This document shows positions 63,788 to 64,000 of a stretch of 64,000 nucleotides of DNA, piece after piece. The notes under the pieces were generated by a model. That model made no database searches. It worked only from the letters and a program-made list of their open reading frames with translations, and had not been told where the DNA came from. Within the stretch, counting starts at the first letter, position 1. The number at the start of each line of letters is the position of its first letter. The DNA lies in the NCBI GenBank assembly GCA_963705515.1, contig CAVPJV010000009.1, positions 806,001 to 870,000 on the forward strand, in the 5' to 3' direction. This stretch comes from Gaiellasilicea sp963705515 (GTDB lineage: Bacteria > Actinomycetota > Thermoleophilia > Gaiellales > Gaiellaceae). The position numbers and the translations under genes were made by a program.

Positions 63788-63818
63788 GCCATCAATGTCG
63801 GCTCGGATCGGGCCGACT

Positions 63819-64000
63819 TTAGTTGCGGAGGAAGCTCGGCGGCTCGAGTGGGTCCTCGGTGCGCCGCGGGCTCGTGTCGCCGGTGAACGTCGGCGTCGTG
63901 CGGCGGCGGGAGCCGCCGAGGCCCGTGGCGACGACCGTCACCCAGACCTGGCCGGCGAGGCGTTCGTCGACCGTGGCGCCGAAGATGATGTTCGTGTCGT
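63819..64000 (-). CDS. ftsZ: Cell division protein FtsZ, C-terminal end (partial)
   Basis: The last 60 codons of FtsZ are visible. TNIIFGATVDERLAGQVWV is the end of the tubulin-like domain, VTVVATGLGG follows, then a short linker and EPPSFLRN, the C-terminal peptide that binds FtsA/SepF-type partners. The remainder lies beyond the right edge. Orientation places the upstream division genes to the right. The linker is short (about 30 residues). Confidence 0.93.
   Translation of the reverse strand, partial: DTNIIFGATVDERLAGQVWVTVVATGLGGSRRRTTPTFTGDTSPRRTEDPLEPPSFLRN

Overview
The window is very GC-rich, with third codon positions almost always G or C. Its gene set is typical of deep-branching, high-GC Actinobacteria: an sAC-type cyclase/ATPase/TPR protein, a PxKF C-terminal domain, a dnaE1-type polymerase, and ftsZ ending in a PSFLRN tail. 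I infer a Thermoleophilia-like chromosome (Gaiellales or Solirubrobacterales), but no rRNA or other strict marker is present to prove it. No tRNA, rRNA, CRISPR array or insertion sequence was seen. Single-base frameshifts occur throughout, and conserved motifs continue intact in the next frame. Most look like consensus errors rather than decay, and many genes below are therefore described as one product read across frames.

Layout. 1-16 kb: signalling cyclase/ATPase; a giant secreted C25-like peptidase with a SPSVF repeat; a cyclic-nucleotide-binding protein; a VOC protein; a Na+/H+ antiporter followed by an ABC-2 exporter; a zinc carboxypeptidase; a secreted glycosidase; a Kelch protein; and a divergent SnoaL/TetR pair. 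16-31 kb: dnaE, small conserved proteins, a DUF6351 secreted hydrolase-like protein, a free-standing small-ORF transcript with strong promoter and terminator, a membrane metallo-protein, tyrosine phenol-lyase, a YbaK deacylase, transporters and flippases, and tandem M23 proteins.

32-50 kb is an accessory defence island. Two VapBC modules lie back to back. Beyond them, a minus-strand gene train runs from 49.4 down to 33.2 kb: sigma factor, small regulator-like protein, ImmA/IrrE peptidase, unknown protein, SNF2 helicase, HsdR, HsdS, HsdM, DUF262, DUF6308, a TM0106-type nuclease-helicase and a small unknown. A NERD-domain gene lies directly upstream. Most junctions from the ImmA/IrrE gene to DUF6308 are 4-base stop/start overlaps, and the sigma gene has its own leaderless-type promoter. 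I read this as one autoregulated anti-invader unit built around a type I restriction-modification system. It is the best candidate for a new system here.

50-64 kb returns to housekeeping and secreted functions: an ARPP-1 protein, a 5'-truncated ATPase, an HD-like protein, a PlsC acyltransferase, a DUF1295 reductase, threonine catabolism (tdh-kbl), a subtilase, a beta-propeller lipoprotein-like protein, a GNAT, a gamma-glutamyltransferase, a second UPF0104-type flippase, a zinc-ribbon protein and the 3' end of ftsZ. Many transcription units start with TANNNT placed 6-8 bases before the start codon, a leaderless signature. Others use strong AAAGGAGG ribosome sites.
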